This document shows positions 24,095 through 32,427 of a stretch of 64,000 bases of DNA, one piece after another. The translations under genes and the position numbers were made by a program. Source of the DNA: Acidimicrobiia bacterium (lineage in GTDB: Bacteria; Acidobacteriota; Terriglobia; Bryobacterales; Bryobacteraceae); NCBI GenBank assembly GCA_016871315.1, contig VFZE01000024.1:21841-85840 (forward strand), read 5' to 3'. The notes below the pieces were generated by a model. The model saw only the letters and a program-made list of their open reading frames with translations. It did not search any database and had not been told where the DNA came from. The first letter of the stretch is position 1. Each line of letters opens with the position of its first letter.

Positions 24095-24901
24095 CTACGG
24101 TTTTGGACGCGGCATGGCGTCGGCTTCCGTCATCCCCATCGCCCACTTCACCGCCTCCAGCCACATCTTCTGCACGTCGGGCCGGTCCCAGCTGTCCTCC
24201 CGGTGGCCGAGCGTGGAATAAAAAACCCGCCCGTTGCCGTACTTGCGGATCCAGGCAATGGCGAAATCGCGGTCCGTGCGCTTCACGCCCTTACGCTGCA
24301 GGTCCAGCTTGCTGGCGTCCATTGACAGCAGCACCCGCACGCGGTCGCGCGAATAGTCCTTCACCTGGTAGATCTCATCCATCACCGAGAAGGCCGGCGG
24401 AAAATGCTTCACGATCGGGTTGTTCGGATCCTCCACCACGATCGGCGCCTGGAACTGATTCCACGGATGCAGGTCGAAGTAGCCCCCCACCATTTCGCCG
24501 TATTCGGGCCACTTGTAAAAGGTATCGATCGCCGAATGCACGCCGATGAAGCCCTTCCCATCGTCCTTGATAAAGCTCAGCAGGTCGGCCTTCTGCTCCT
24601 CGTCCATTTCCAGCTCGCCGGTCGTATAGAACAGCACCGCGTCAAAGAACGGCAGCGTCTTGGCGTTGCCTGGCAGCTTCTTCTTGGTCAGCAGCTGCGT
24701 ATCGGTGCGGATGTAGGTGTCCCACAGGCCGGACTCCTGACCCAGCTTCCAGATCGTCGCCAGCCCGTGCGAGGTGGCGTCATGCTGGAAGCCTTTCACC
24801 TGGCCTATGGCCAGCAGCTTCTTCCGGCGCGGCTGCGCCGCTAGAGGCGCGGTCAGGGCAAGGGAGATTGCCGTAATGATTCCCATGCGGATAAGTTTCA
24901 T
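24095..24901 (-). CDS. ThuA-domain protein
   Basis: The start is ATG 24901, which has a GGAG ribosome-binding site 6 bases upstream, not the TTG four codons earlier. There is a signal peptide (MGIITAISLALTAPLAAQ), and the 268-residue protein keeps the ThuA family features: AIGQVKGFQHDAT, FDAVLFYTTGE and FIGVHSAIDTFYKWPEYGE. It also has AIAWIRKYGNGRVFYSTLGHRED, here split across residues. ThuA-like proteins are amidotransferase-fold hydrolases linked to sugar metabolism. The gene ends 4 bases before the apiosidase start, so the two are co-transcribed. Confidence 0.82.
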   Translation of the reverse strand: MKLIRMGIITAISLALTAPLAAQPRRKKLLAIGQVKGFQHDATSHGLATIWKLGQESGLWDTYIRTDTQLLTKKKLPGNAKTLPFFDAVLFYTTGELEMDEEQKADLLSFIKDDGKGFIGVHSAIDTFYKWPEYGEMVGGYFDLHPWNQFQAPIVVEDPNNPIVKHFPPAFSVMDEIYQVKDYSRDRVRVLLSMDASKLDLQRKGVKRTDRDFAIAWIRKYGNGRVFYSTLGHREDSWDRPDVQKMWLEAVKWAMGMTEADAMPRPKP

Positions 24902-24936
24902 GGAGTGCTCCAATTCGGACTCATCATCTCACCGCC

Positions 24937-25743
24937 GTGCGGGAGCTTGCAACGTCGTCGTCTGGGATAATCGTGTTCGTGACCACGCACGACGACTTGC
25001 TGCGCCGCCGCTTGCTGGCGGATCTTCCCGGTCTTCTGCAACTGCCGCCCCTGGAGCAGGTGAACACGCTACGCAACTGGGCCTTCCGCAATCAGGTGCT
25101 TGCTACGCCGTCCACCTGCCTTCCGGAGGAGGCCTGGAAAGGCGGCGGCGGAGCTGGTGAACTCTATTACCGTCTCTCGCTCGATGAGGGCGGCCTGTTC
25201 TGCGCAGGAGCTGCGCAGGCCTTCCGCCTGCTGTGCGAGTTGTTCGGCTACCGCGCCGGAGTCTACAACGCCGGCGCGGCCGGCGGGCTTGCTTCCCACG
25301 TGGTGACCCTGGTGGAGGTGGAGCATAACGGCCTGCCCGTATGGTGGGTGCAGGATTCCTATTTCAACTACGCGCTCGTCGATGAAGAGGGAGCGCCGGT
25401 ATCCCTCTGGAAGGCTCGCAAGTTTCTCAGCCAGCGCCAGCACCACAAGCTGCACAGGCTCCCAGGCCCCGACAAGTGCTGCATCTTGATTGCAGACTCT
25501 GCGCATGAGAATCTCCATACGCGTCACGAGAGATTCTTTCAGTCCCGCTTCCGCCTGGCGGAAAAACTCAGCGGCGGCCGCCGGAAAGGGAGCTACCGTT
25601 GGGGCCCCGACGTGCTGGAGGACCCTGTCTTCCAGCACTATCCTCAATGGATCGAGAAACGGACCGGCCAGCGCGACATGCTCTACCTGTTTCTCTACAC
25701 GGTCACCTGGGCCGGCCCGACCGATCTTGCGATGCACGTTTGA
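24937..25743 (+). CDS. Transglutaminase-like cysteine protease-fold protein
   Basis: The open frame begins at 24937, but the GTG at 24979 (VTTHDDLLRRRL) is equally plausible. The central region has the Cys-His-Asp triad of transglutaminase-like enzymes. The Cys is in GLFCAGAAQAFRLL, the His in GLASHVVTLVEV and the Asp in VWWVQDSYFNYAL, in that order. Length is 268 residues from the upstream start. The function is not predictable; peptidases, amidases and peptide cross-linkers all use this fold. It is divergent from the ThuA gene. Confidence 0.6.
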   Translation: MRELATSSSGIIVFVTTHDDLLRRRLLADLPGLLQLPPLEQVNTLRNWAFRNQVLATPSTCLPEEAWKGGGGAGELYYRLSLDEGGLFCAGAAQAFRLLCELFGYRAGVYNAGAAGGLASHVVTLVEVEHNGLPVWWVQDSYFNYALVDEEGAPVSLWKARKFLSQRQHHKLHRLPGPDKCCILIADSAHENLHTRHERFFQSRFRLAEKLSGGRRKGSYRWGPDVLEDPVFQHYPQWIEKRTGQRDMLYLFLYTVTWAGPTDLAMHV

Positions 25744-25767
25744 CCCAGTCCCGGCGTCTGTTCTGGC

Positions 25768-26076
25768 ATGCAACGCACGTGGTTTGTTTTGCCGTTGTTC
25801 GCATTGGCCACCCTGTTGCTCCACGGCCAGCGCCAGCGTGAGTTTCCCCTGTGGGAAATGCGCGCCGTTACTCCCCAGGAAGTCTCCCCGGCCCGCTACA
25901 AGCAGGTGGAAAGCTGGGAGCTGGACCGCATGGAGCGCGATGGCTGGGAACTGGTGAGCGTCGCGCCGTTTGTCCTGCAAAATGAGGAGCGCGGCCCGGA
26001 AGGCCGCAAGCTGGTGGTAACTCAGACTTACCCCGCCTACTACTTCAAGCGCCTGAAACCCGCGCGGGAGCGCTAG
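25768..26076 (+). CDS. Small secreted DUF4177-like protein
   Basis: The 102-residue protein has an N-terminal signal peptide (FVLPLFALATLLLHG). A single domain follows with the DUF4177-like pattern WELDRMERDGWELVSVAPFV and a C-terminal AYYFKRL strand. It lies 25 bases downstream of the transglutaminase-like gene in the same direction, so they may be co-expressed. The function is unknown. Confidence 0.6.
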   Translation: MQRTWFVLPLFALATLLLHGQRQREFPLWEMRAVTPQEVSPARYKQVESWELDRMERDGWELVSVAPFVLQNEERGPEGRKLVVTQTYPAYYFKRLKPARER

Positions 26077-26088
26077 TTAAGTTAGCGC
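26070..26088. terminator. Convergent hairpin containing both stop codons
   Basis: GCGCTA (26070-26075) pairs with TAGCGC (26083-26088). The stop of the plus-strand gene (TAG) and the stop of the minus-strand pseudopilin gene (TAA) fall inside the structure. It could serve as a weak terminator for both directions, but there is no U-tract. Confidence 0.35.
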
Positions 26089-27434
26089 ATCCGGCTCGGC
26101 GAGCCCGGAGACATCGGACTCGCCGGCTGCTGCGGCTGCCCGGGCTGGCCCTGCGGACCGCTCTGCCCTGGCTGCCCAGGCTGTCCTCCGAATCCCGCCA
26201 GATTGCCCGCCTGCCCCGTCGCCGCCGCGCCGGACTTGTCCTTGCGGAAGTCGTAAACGAACTCCCACTCCTTGAACTTCTCCCGCTCGTTATAGATCTT
26301 GATGCCGACGCCTTCCGCCGTCGATGCCACGCCCGCGACACCGGCGCCCATTCCTTGCGGCTGCGCCTGCGCGCCGCCCGGCGGCCCGCCCGCGCGCGGC
26401 GTGGTCAGTAACCGCTGGATGAGATCGATCGCTTGATTGGATCCCGGCGCCGCTCCCGGCACGGCGGCACGCTGCACCGCTCCGCCGGTCTGCGAATTGG
26501 CCGGCTGCGTGGGCGCTCCCCCAAACGGGTTGAATGGCTGCGGCGTCAAGCCCGGCTGTCCGGGAACAACCGGGGTGAAGACTCCCGGCTGCCCAGGTTG
26601 TGGCTGCAAAGCGGGAAACGGGAACGGGCTCGGCTGCCCAGGCGGCAGGCCGCCCGGCTGCTGCGGAAACGGCTGCCCGGGCTGGATCTGAATCGGCTGG
26701 CCGGGCTGTTGCGGAAACGGCTGGCCGGGGAACACTGGTTGCCCCGGGAAAGGCTGCTGGCCCGGCTGCGGCGGCAGCCCCGGATACGGCTGCCCTGGCA
26801 GAGGCTGGCCCTCCACCGGCTGCTGATTCGGATCGGTCGGCTGCGGCGGAGGCGGAGGCGCATTCGGATCGTACGGCTGGTTCGGGTTGTAAGGCGCGTT
26901 GGGATCGTAGGGCGGAAACTGCCCCTGCTGCCCCGCTATGATCGCCGGGCGGTCCCCGCCGCGACGCGCGAACATCGCCGCCGCGTCGTTCTGCGGCCCC
27001 GGCAGACCCATCTGCACGCCGAACACGCCCGCCTGCTGCTCGGTCTCCTTCTTCTCCTTGTCCTTATCACCGCCGAACGGATCCGGCGGCTTCTCCACCA
27101 GCGAATTGGTCAGCGCTCCGGCCGCGTCGATATTGATCACCCGCCATTCGTCCTTGCCCGTCAGCGGGTCCTTGTAGCGGCGGCGCAGGAACCGCATGTC
27201 CATCATCTTTTCCAGCTCATCAAGCGATGCCGGGTACTTCTTCTGCGAGCGCACGTAGAGCTGAATCGCGCGCTTGTACTCCTCGCCGCGGTCGATAAGA
27301 AGCTGCTCTTTCTCGCGCTGGCCCTCAAACACAACCCGCGGCATCTCGCGATACAGCAGAATCGCCACCGCCGCCGCCATCATGAACACGAACAGCAGCG
27401 CGAAGCCTCTCTGCTCTCTGCGGCGGCGTCTCAT
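26082..27434 (-). CDS. Pseudopilin-like protein with long Gly/Gln/Pro-rich repeat region
   Basis: I start at ATG 27434, giving 450 residues. The basic leader RRRRREQRG is followed by FALLFVFMMAAAVAILL, a pilin-type hydrophobic helix with G-F at the peptidase cleavage point. A helical neck and YKRAIQLYVRSQKKYPASLDELE (split) follow, as in GspG-type pseudopilins, with RYKDPLTGKDEW. From about residue 170 to 360 the protein is a low-complexity tract of PGQP, QQPGQP and similar units. The last segment (GIKIYNEREKFKEWEFVYD) is globular. It is the last gene of the pilus/secretion operon. The extension is much longer than in typical pseudopilins. Confidence 0.7.
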   Translation of the reverse strand: MRRRRREQRGFALLFVFMMAAAVAILLYREMPRVVFEGQREKEQLLIDRGEEYKRAIQLYVRSQKKYPASLDELEKMMDMRFLRRRYKDPLTGKDEWRVINIDAAGALTNSLVEKPPDPFGGDKDKEKKETEQQAGVFGVQMGLPGPQNDAAAMFARRGGDRPAIIAGQQGQFPPYDPNAPYNPNQPYDPNAPPPPPQPTDPNQQPVEGQPLPGQPYPGLPPQPGQQPFPGQPVFPGQPFPQQPGQPIQIQPGQPFPQQPGGLPPGQPSPFPFPALQPQPGQPGVFTPVVPGQPGLTPQPFNPFGGAPTQPANSQTGGAVQRAAVPGAAPGSNQAIDLIQRLLTTPRAGGPPGGAQAQPQGMGAGVAGVASTAEGVGIKIYNEREKFKEWEFVYDFRKDKSGAAATGQAGNLAGFGGQPGQPGQSGPQGQPGQPQQPASPMSPGSPSRMR

Positions 27435-27435
27435 C

Positions 27436-28149
27436 CTAGAAACTCCCCTGTGGCGGCTCTTCCAGCCGGATCGTCTGCTGATGCTTGTGCTGGGAATCCT
27501 CGACCACCGCCGAGGATAACCCGATGCGCACGATCTTATACCGATTCTGCAGCATCTGCCCTTCCGCGCCCACCAGGATCTCCTCACCGTTCAGGAAAAA
27601 CGCCCTCCGCGCGCCGGAGCCCGCGATGAAGCCGTAGAACTTCAACGGAATTGGCGGAGGCGGCGGCTTGGGCGGATCCTTCGGCGGCGGAGGTTTCTCC
27701 TCCGTGCCGTTGCCGGCAGCCTTTGCCACTTCCACCGGCTTGGGCACAATCTTCGGCGCCTCCACCTTCGGCGCCGGAGGCTGCGAAAACTCAAAAAGGC
27801 TGCGATGACCGCCGCCCACTTCCACGTTCTCCAGTTTCGCCAGCAGATCCAGCCGCAGCGTCGGGTCGATCTTCATCGCGTCCGGCTGCTCCTTATCCGG
27901 CCTCGCCTTGAGCGATGGCGTCCACTCCTGCGACACCGCCGCGCGCCGGGTCCGCGGCGTCGAGGAGGCAACCGAGCGGTTCTCAAACACCGGCGCCGCC
28001 ACGGGTGTCTCGGACTTCGCCGCCGCTGCCTCGGCCGGCAGGCCGTAAGGGTTCGACGGCGCGAGAATATTCGTGTACATCAGGTAGCCGGCAACCACCA
28101 GCAGCACAGACAGGATGGCCACCTTGCGCGGCTCCGCGCCTAGCTTCAT
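27436..28149 (-). CDS. pilP: PilP-like inner-membrane/periplasmic assembly protein
   Basis: This 237-residue protein has one N-terminal transmembrane helix (KVAILSVLLVVAGYLMYTN), a long Pro/Ala/Lys-rich linker and a C-terminal beta domain. The C-terminal domain (PIPLKFYGFIAGSGARRAFF, then GEEILVGAEGQMLQNRYKIV) matches PilP/GspC-like HR domains that contact the secretin. It overlaps pilO by 4 bases (ATGA), and the pseudopilin start follows one base after its stop. Position and domain pattern together support PilP. The lipobox that many PilP proteins have is not present, since this one is a TM anchor. Confidence 0.75.
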   Translation of the reverse strand: MKLGAEPRKVAILSVLLVVAGYLMYTNILAPSNPYGLPAEAAAAKSETPVAAPVFENRSVASSTPRTRRAAVSQEWTPSLKARPDKEQPDAMKIDPTLRLDLLAKLENVEVGGGHRSLFEFSQPPAPKVEAPKIVPKPVEVAKAAGNGTEEKPPPPKDPPKPPPPPIPLKFYGFIAGSGARRAFFLNGEEILVGAEGQMLQNRYKIVRIGLSSAVVEDSQHKHQQTIRLEEPPQGSF

Positions 28150-28715
28150 GGCCGCTGCTCCCTCACAAACGTGTTGATCTTGAACCGCGCGTTCAACATC
28201 CCGGCCGTCTGCTGCGGCGCAGCCGTGATGTTGTCGATCATCAGAAACCGCTTCGATTTGTCCACCTGGTAAACGAACTCCACCAGGTCCGCATAGGAGC
28301 CCTCGTAGTTGGCGGTGATCGTCATCAGGCTCAGCGTGTCGCTTCCCTCTATGCCATCGATGGTAAAGGCATGCTCGCGCAGCTTCAACCCCGCCTGCTT
28401 GGCCGCCGATTCAATCTCGGTCACAATCGTCGAGGAGCTGGTGCGGCGGTCCATGAAATAGCCGCTCATGAACTCCTCCTGCTGCTTGCGCGCCGTCTCC
28501 ACTTTCTTCACGATCGTCCGCAGCCGCGTCAGCGCCGCCTGCCGCTGCTGCACCTGCGACCGCAACGCCGCCAGCTCCATCTCCAGATCCTCGGCCGACT
28601 GGCCCGGCTGCAACAGCCACAATAGCGCCGCCAGGTTCAGCACCGCCAGCGCGATCACCACCACGCGCCACCTGCCACGGGCATCGGTTTTCTTCCCGCT
28701 AAATCTGCGGAGCAT
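28146..28715 (-). CDS. pilO: Type IV pilus assembly protein PilO
   Basis: This 189-residue protein has a short cytoplasmic N-terminus, one transmembrane helix (VVVIALAVLNLAALLWLL, residues 18-35), a coiled coil (LEMELAALRSQVQQRQAAL) and a C-terminal ferredoxin-like domain. The domain order is that of PilO, which pairs with PilN as an inner-membrane platform. It overlaps the end of pilN by 17 bases and pilP by 4 bases. Confidence 0.8.
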   Translation of the reverse strand: MLRRFSGKKTDARGRWRVVVIALAVLNLAALLWLLQPGQSAEDLEMELAALRSQVQQRQAALTRLRTIVKKVETARKQQEEFMSGYFMDRRTSSSTIVTEIESAAKQAGLKLREHAFTIDGIEGSDTLSLMTITANYEGSYADLVEFVYQVDKSKRFLMIDNITAAPQQTAGMLNARFKINTFVREQRP

Positions 28716-29271
28716 AGTTCACATTCACCCGGTAGCGGAATAACGGCTCGGCTTGCGACGGCGGAAGCCACGTCGTCACGGAGGTGGCGCCGAACCGCGG
28801 CGAGCTTTCCAGTTTCATCAGCAGATTCACCACCGGCTCGGTGGTTTGCGAGGCCACCGTCATGTCCAGCCGGATCTGGTTGGTAAGATCCACTTGCGGC
28901 CGCACCGCCACCAGCCGCACGTTATGCGGCATCACTGCTTCCAGATCGCTAAAAATGCGCGTCCAGGAGATGCCCTTCCGCAGCAGCAGCTCGTTCAGGA
29001 ACAGGCTGTAGTTCAGCGCTTCGGCGTTTTCGGGCAGCCGCAGTGTCGCTTCCAACTTGGCCTGTTCCGCGGAGATAGTCTGCAACTGCTTCCGCGTCCG
29101 CTCCACCGCCGCGCGCGCGTCGGCCGCGTCGCCGCGCTGGATCCAGGCAACCGACACCTGAAACGCCAGCAGCCCGGCCAGCACCGCCGATGCCGCGATC
29201 GCCGCGATCAGAATCGGCCGGTCGCGCCGGAACGGCTGGCTCGAGAGATTGATCGATACCGCGCTTTTCAT
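28699..29271 (-). CDS. pilN: Type IV pilus assembly protein PilN
   Basis: This 190-residue protein opens with INLSSQPFRRDRP, the short cytoplasmic segment of PilN that binds PilM. One transmembrane helix (residues about 21-40) and a coiled coil (AVERTRKQLQTISAEQ) follow. The C-terminal region contains LLRKGISWTRIFSDLEAVMP and a ferredoxin-like domain. It starts just before the pilM stop with a short overlap, as usual in pilMNOP operons. Confidence 0.8.
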   Translation of the reverse strand: MKSAVSINLSSQPFRRDRPILIAAIAASAVLAGLLAFQVSVAWIQRGDAADARAAVERTRKQLQTISAEQAKLEATLRLPENAEALNYSLFLNELLLRKGISWTRIFSDLEAVMPHNVRLVAVRPQVDLTNQIRLDMTVASQTTEPVVNLLMKLESSPRFGATSVTTWLPPSQAEPLFRYRVNVNYAPQI

Positions 29272-30182
29272 GCGCCTACCCCCTGCAGGAATCCCAGCAG
29301 CCCGGTGTTGTTCTCTCCAGGCTGTCCCCAGGCCGAACGCATCGGCTCCACTTCAAGTCCCAACTCCCGCTCGCATTCCCTCCGCAGATCCTCCGCCGCC
29401 GGTCCAAACCCGGCCGCGTACATCCGCGAAGGCTTCTGCGGCAACTCGTCTTCGGCATAAGCGACCGTGGGAAACAGCACCGCCATCACCTCGCGCAGGT
29501 TCAGCTCCGGCAGCTCCAGGCAGCGCAGGAGCCTGGGAAATCGTCCCTCGCAAACCGCCACAGTCAGCGTCTGCCCGGTGAGCTTCGCCGCCATATGCAG
29601 CCCCTCGGCCGGCAACAGATCCATCGCCGCCAGCATCGACGTTGTCGTGAATCCCGTCGTCAGTCCCGCCGCGCGGAACGGCGCTTCATACCGCGCCACA
29701 ATCTCCATCGCCGCCGCCGCCACCAGCACTTCCACCTTCTTCTCCGTCTTGCTCGGCCGCGCCTGGTAGCTGACCGCCGCCGCCTCCAGATCAAATGGAA
29801 CCGTCTTCTTTAAACGGAACCGCACCAGCGAGATCTGCTCGGCCGGCTGCGTGGGGAACGATTCAAAATCAAGCAGCGCGACCCTCGCGCAATAGTCGGG
29901 CAGGATGAGAGCCGCCTCGCGCGGACGCCGCGCCCCGTTGGGGGGAGCCAGTTCCCGCACCATCCGCTCCAGCACATCCGGCCGCAGGACGTTGTCCTTC
30001 ACCGGCGAAACAGTTACCGCCTCCTCGTCGAACCTAAGGAAACTCAGCTCCGGGGGCTGGCCTTTCTTCCAAGGCTGCTTCGCCCGCGCAATGCCGTTCG
30101 CGGAAATCTCAAACGCGTATAACGGCGGCGGATCCTCCACCAGGTTGCGCAGCGCGTCAAGTATCGGCATCTTCCGGCTCAT
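29268..30182 (-). CDS. pilM: Type IV pilus assembly protein PilM
   Basis: PilM is the actin-like cytoplasmic protein that links PilB/PilN. The 304-residue product is shorter than canonical PilM (about 350). It has the ATPase-fold pattern with ALILPDYCARVALLDFESFP (residues about 90-110), FRLKKTVPFDLE and VEVLVAAAAMEIVARYEAPFRAAG (split), all typical of the family. Phosphate-binding motifs are divergent. The start overlaps the pilB stop by 4 bases and the end overlaps pilN by 4 bases, so all are one transcript. Confidence 0.8.
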   Translation of the reverse strand: MSRKMPILDALRNLVEDPPPLYAFEISANGIARAKQPWKKGQPPELSFLRFDEEAVTVSPVKDNVLRPDVLERMVRELAPPNGARRPREAALILPDYCARVALLDFESFPTQPAEQISLVRFRLKKTVPFDLEAAAVSYQARPSKTEKKVEVLVAAAAMEIVARYEAPFRAAGLTTGFTTTSMLAAMDLLPAEGLHMAAKLTGQTLTVAVCEGRFPRLLRCLELPELNLREVMAVLFPTVAYAEDELPQKPSRMYAAGFGPAAEDLRRECERELGLEVEPMRSAWGQPGENNTGLLGFLQGVGA

Positions 30183-31798
30183 CCTTCTATAAACGTCACC
30201 TTGTTGATCTCGCGCAGCGTTGTCATGCCGGACTTCACCTTCTCGAGCGCCGATTCCCGCAGGAACGTCATCCCCTCATCGCGCGCCTGCCGCCGGATCT
30301 CGCTTCCCGCGCGCCGGTCGAGAATCATCTCGCGGATTTTTTCGCTCAGGTCCAGCAATTCATGAATCGCGGTCCGGCCGTGAAAACCCGTGCCGCCGCA
30401 CTCGAAACAGCCCGAGCCCTCATGAAATGGAAAATCCCGCCATTCGGCCGCATCCAGCCCGCTTTCCACCAGATACTCATCGTCGTAGCTGACGCGGTGC
30501 TTGCAATGCTCGCAAATGATGCGCACCAGCCGCTGCGCCAGAATGCAGTTCAGCGCCGAAACAAAGTTGTACGCCTCGACACCCATGTTCAGGAACCGCC
30601 CCAGGACGTCGAACACGTTGTTGGCGTGCACCGTGGTGAAGACCAGGTGTCCGGTAAGCGCGGCATTGATGGCGATCTGCGCCGTCTCCTGGTCGCGGAT
30701 TTCTCCCACCATCACCTTGTCCGGATCATGGCGCAGGATCGAGCGCAGCCCGCGCGCGAAGGTGAGCCCCTTCTTCTCGTTCACCGGAATCTGCGTAATG
30801 CCCTTCAGCTGGTATTCGACAGGATCTTCAATCGTGACGATCTTGTCCTCGTCGTTCTTGATCTCGCTGATCGCCGCATAAAGCGTGGTGGTCTTGCCCG
30901 AGCCGGTCGGCCCTGTCACCAGCACCATCCCGTACGGCTCCTTGATGTAGCGCCGGAACTTCACCAGGTCGCCTTCGGAGAAGCCCACCACATCCAGGCT
31001 GAGCTTGGCGAACTTCTCGCTCATCGACTCCTTATCCAGCACGCGGAGCACCGCATCTTCGCCGTAAATCGTCGGCATGATCGAGACGCGGAAGTCGATA
31101 AGACGGTTCTTGTAGCGCACGCGGAAGCGCCCGTCCTGCGGCACCCGCCGCTCGGCGATATCGAGCTCGCTCATCACCTTGATGCGCGAGATGATCATCG
31201 AGTGCCAGTCTTTCGCAATCGGCGGCATGGCGTAGTTCAGCACGCCGTCGATGCGGTACTTGATCACAACTTCGGAATCGCGCGTCTCGATATGAATATC
31301 GGAGGCGCGCCGCTCCAGCGCGTTGAAGATGGTCGTGTCCACCAGCTTGATCACCGGCGCGATGTCGGAATCGGTCGCCGTCAGCTTGTCGATCGACAGA
31401 GTCTCGTCGGCGTTTTCCTCGTCCGCCACCACGTCGAGCGCGAAACCCTCGGTCACCTCATCCAGCACACGCTGGGACTGTTCGGTCTTTTTGAGCAGAT
31501 CGGCAATCTGGCTGAGCGTCGCCACCTTGACCCGCAGCTTTTTGTCCAGCAGGATCGACAGCTCGTCGACAAGGTTCAAGTTGCGCGGGTCGGCCAGCGC
31601 GATTTCGAGCGTCCCGTTATGCGCCGCCAGCGGCACAAAGTTGTACCGGAACATCAGGTCCACCGGCACTGTGTGGAATAGCTCATGATCGATATGCGTT
31701 TCCCGCAAATCGACAAACTCACACCGGTACCGCTCCGCCAGCGCCCGCGATGCCTCCTGTTCAGCCCTTGGATCCGGATTGTTCGCTTTCGTCGCCAT
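30179..31798 (-). CDS. pilB: Type IV pilus assembly/type II secretion ATPase PilB (GspE)
   Basis: I start at ATG 31798, leaving an upstream low-complexity and repeat-derived extension out. The 539-residue protein has the GspE N-terminal domain (residues about 20-150) and the ATPase core. The core has Walker A GPTGSGKTTT, the Asp box, Walker B region MVGEIRDQETAQ and the His box GHLVFTTVHANN. A tetracysteine zinc motif is present (CEHC and CFECGG pairs). It is the hexameric motor for pilus extension or pseudopilus assembly. It is the head of pilB-pilM-pilN-pilO-pilP-pseudopilin. A PilT is not seen in the window. Confidence 0.9.
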   Translation of the reverse strand: MATKANNPDPRAEQEASRALAERYRCEFVDLRETHIDHELFHTVPVDLMFRYNFVPLAAHNGTLEIALADPRNLNLVDELSILLDKKLRVKVATLSQIADLLKKTEQSQRVLDEVTEGFALDVVADEENADETLSIDKLTATDSDIAPVIKLVDTTIFNALERRASDIHIETRDSEVVIKYRIDGVLNYAMPPIAKDWHSMIISRIKVMSELDIAERRVPQDGRFRVRYKNRLIDFRVSIMPTIYGEDAVLRVLDKESMSEKFAKLSLDVVGFSEGDLVKFRRYIKEPYGMVLVTGPTGSGKTTTLYAAISEIKNDEDKIVTIEDPVEYQLKGITQIPVNEKKGLTFARGLRSILRHDPDKVMVGEIRDQETAQIAINAALTGHLVFTTVHANNVFDVLGRFLNMGVEAYNFVSALNCILAQRLVRIICEHCKHRVSYDDEYLVESGLDAAEWRDFPFHEGSGCFECGGTGFHGRTAIHELLDLSEKIREMILDRRAGSEIRRQARDEGMTFLRESALEKVKSGMTTLREINKVTFIEG

Positions 31799-31820
31799 AT
31801 TCGTTAAGCGCAGCACCAAC

Positions 31821-31860
31821 CTAACCGAGCCGCGACCGTCAGGGAGCGGCTTCTGGCCAA
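31821..31860. repeat. Candidate dispersed repeat with hairpin (LPDGRGSV element)
   Basis: Upstream of pilB lies a stretch that, translated on the minus strand, reads QKPLPDGRGSVR. I recall this peptide from non-coding repeats scattered through acidobacterial genomes. The DNA has an inverted repeat, AGCCGC (31828-31833) and GCGGCT (31846-31851). Only one copy is in this window, so the repeat call depends on recollection, not on a comparison here. Confidence 0.45.
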
Positions 31861-31993
31861 AAGTAGTAAAAACAAATGGCTTACATTCGCTCCATGCCGC
31901 GGACGCAACTCCTTCATAGCCCGGACGGCTCCTATACAACTATGACGCGATCCAAGGGGCGCGCGTGCAGGTTCCAGCAGGAAATGCCAAGAA

Positions 31994-32194
31994 TCAGTTG
32001 ATCTCATCCCACTCGGCCGCCTTGGCAAACAGCCCAAGGTGCCGGACGTTGGTCGTCGCAATCACAGGCTCGGCTTCCGCCGAGGAGAGCAGGACTGCTT
32101 GAGCAGCCAGGATCATATCGGCGTCCAAAGACGCGTCATCGGCCGATTGCCTGCCTAGTTGGCGGGCCGAGGCCCAGAATTGGGCGGCTCTTAA
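31994..32194 (-). pseudogene. Truncated PIN-domain (VapC-like) toxin remnant
   Basis: The minus-strand frame following the antitoxin-like stop reads AAQFWASARQLGRQSADDAS, then LDADMILAAQAVLLSSAEA and VIATTNVRHLGLFAKAAEWDEI before a TGA at 31994. The DADMILAAQA and IATTNVRHL blocks match the C-terminal half of VapC/PIN toxins, which carry the last catalytic Asp pair. The N-terminal half, with the first acidic residues and start codon, is missing. It is in the same frame as the upstream antitoxin gene, separated only by its TGA. It should be non-functional. Confidence 0.65.
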
Positions 32195-32392
32195 TCATGA
32201 AAACAGCTTGTATCCAGGAAGCCGGTCTTCATCGAGCCGTTGCTTTAGCAGCTCAAAGGTCTCACACTGCTCCTGCTCATCCCCTTGCATCCACTGTTCC
32301 AGCAGATTCTCCAATGCACCGGCATCTGACGAGGGCGCACTGGATCGCTCAAGCGGGCGATTCGTTTGGTCTGCTTTTGACGTGTTCGGCAT
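32195..32392 (-). CDS. Antitoxin-like small protein (partner of a PIN toxin)
   Basis: This 65-residue acidic protein has the segment LENLLEQWMQGDEQEQCETF and ends ELLKQRLDEDRLPGYKLF. That helical pattern fits small antitoxins that precede PIN-domain genes, and a PIN fragment does follow immediately in the same frame. No DNA-binding motif of AbrB/RHH type is obvious. It sits between pilC and pilB, and may now be a relic or still be translated. Confidence 0.5.
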   Translation of the reverse strand: MPNTSKADQTNRPLERSSAPSSDAGALENLLEQWMQGDEQEQCETFELLKQRLDEDRLPGYKLFS

Positions 32393-32427
32393 CCCTGTAA
32401 CTTGATTCTAGCGCAGCGTCGCCTGCG

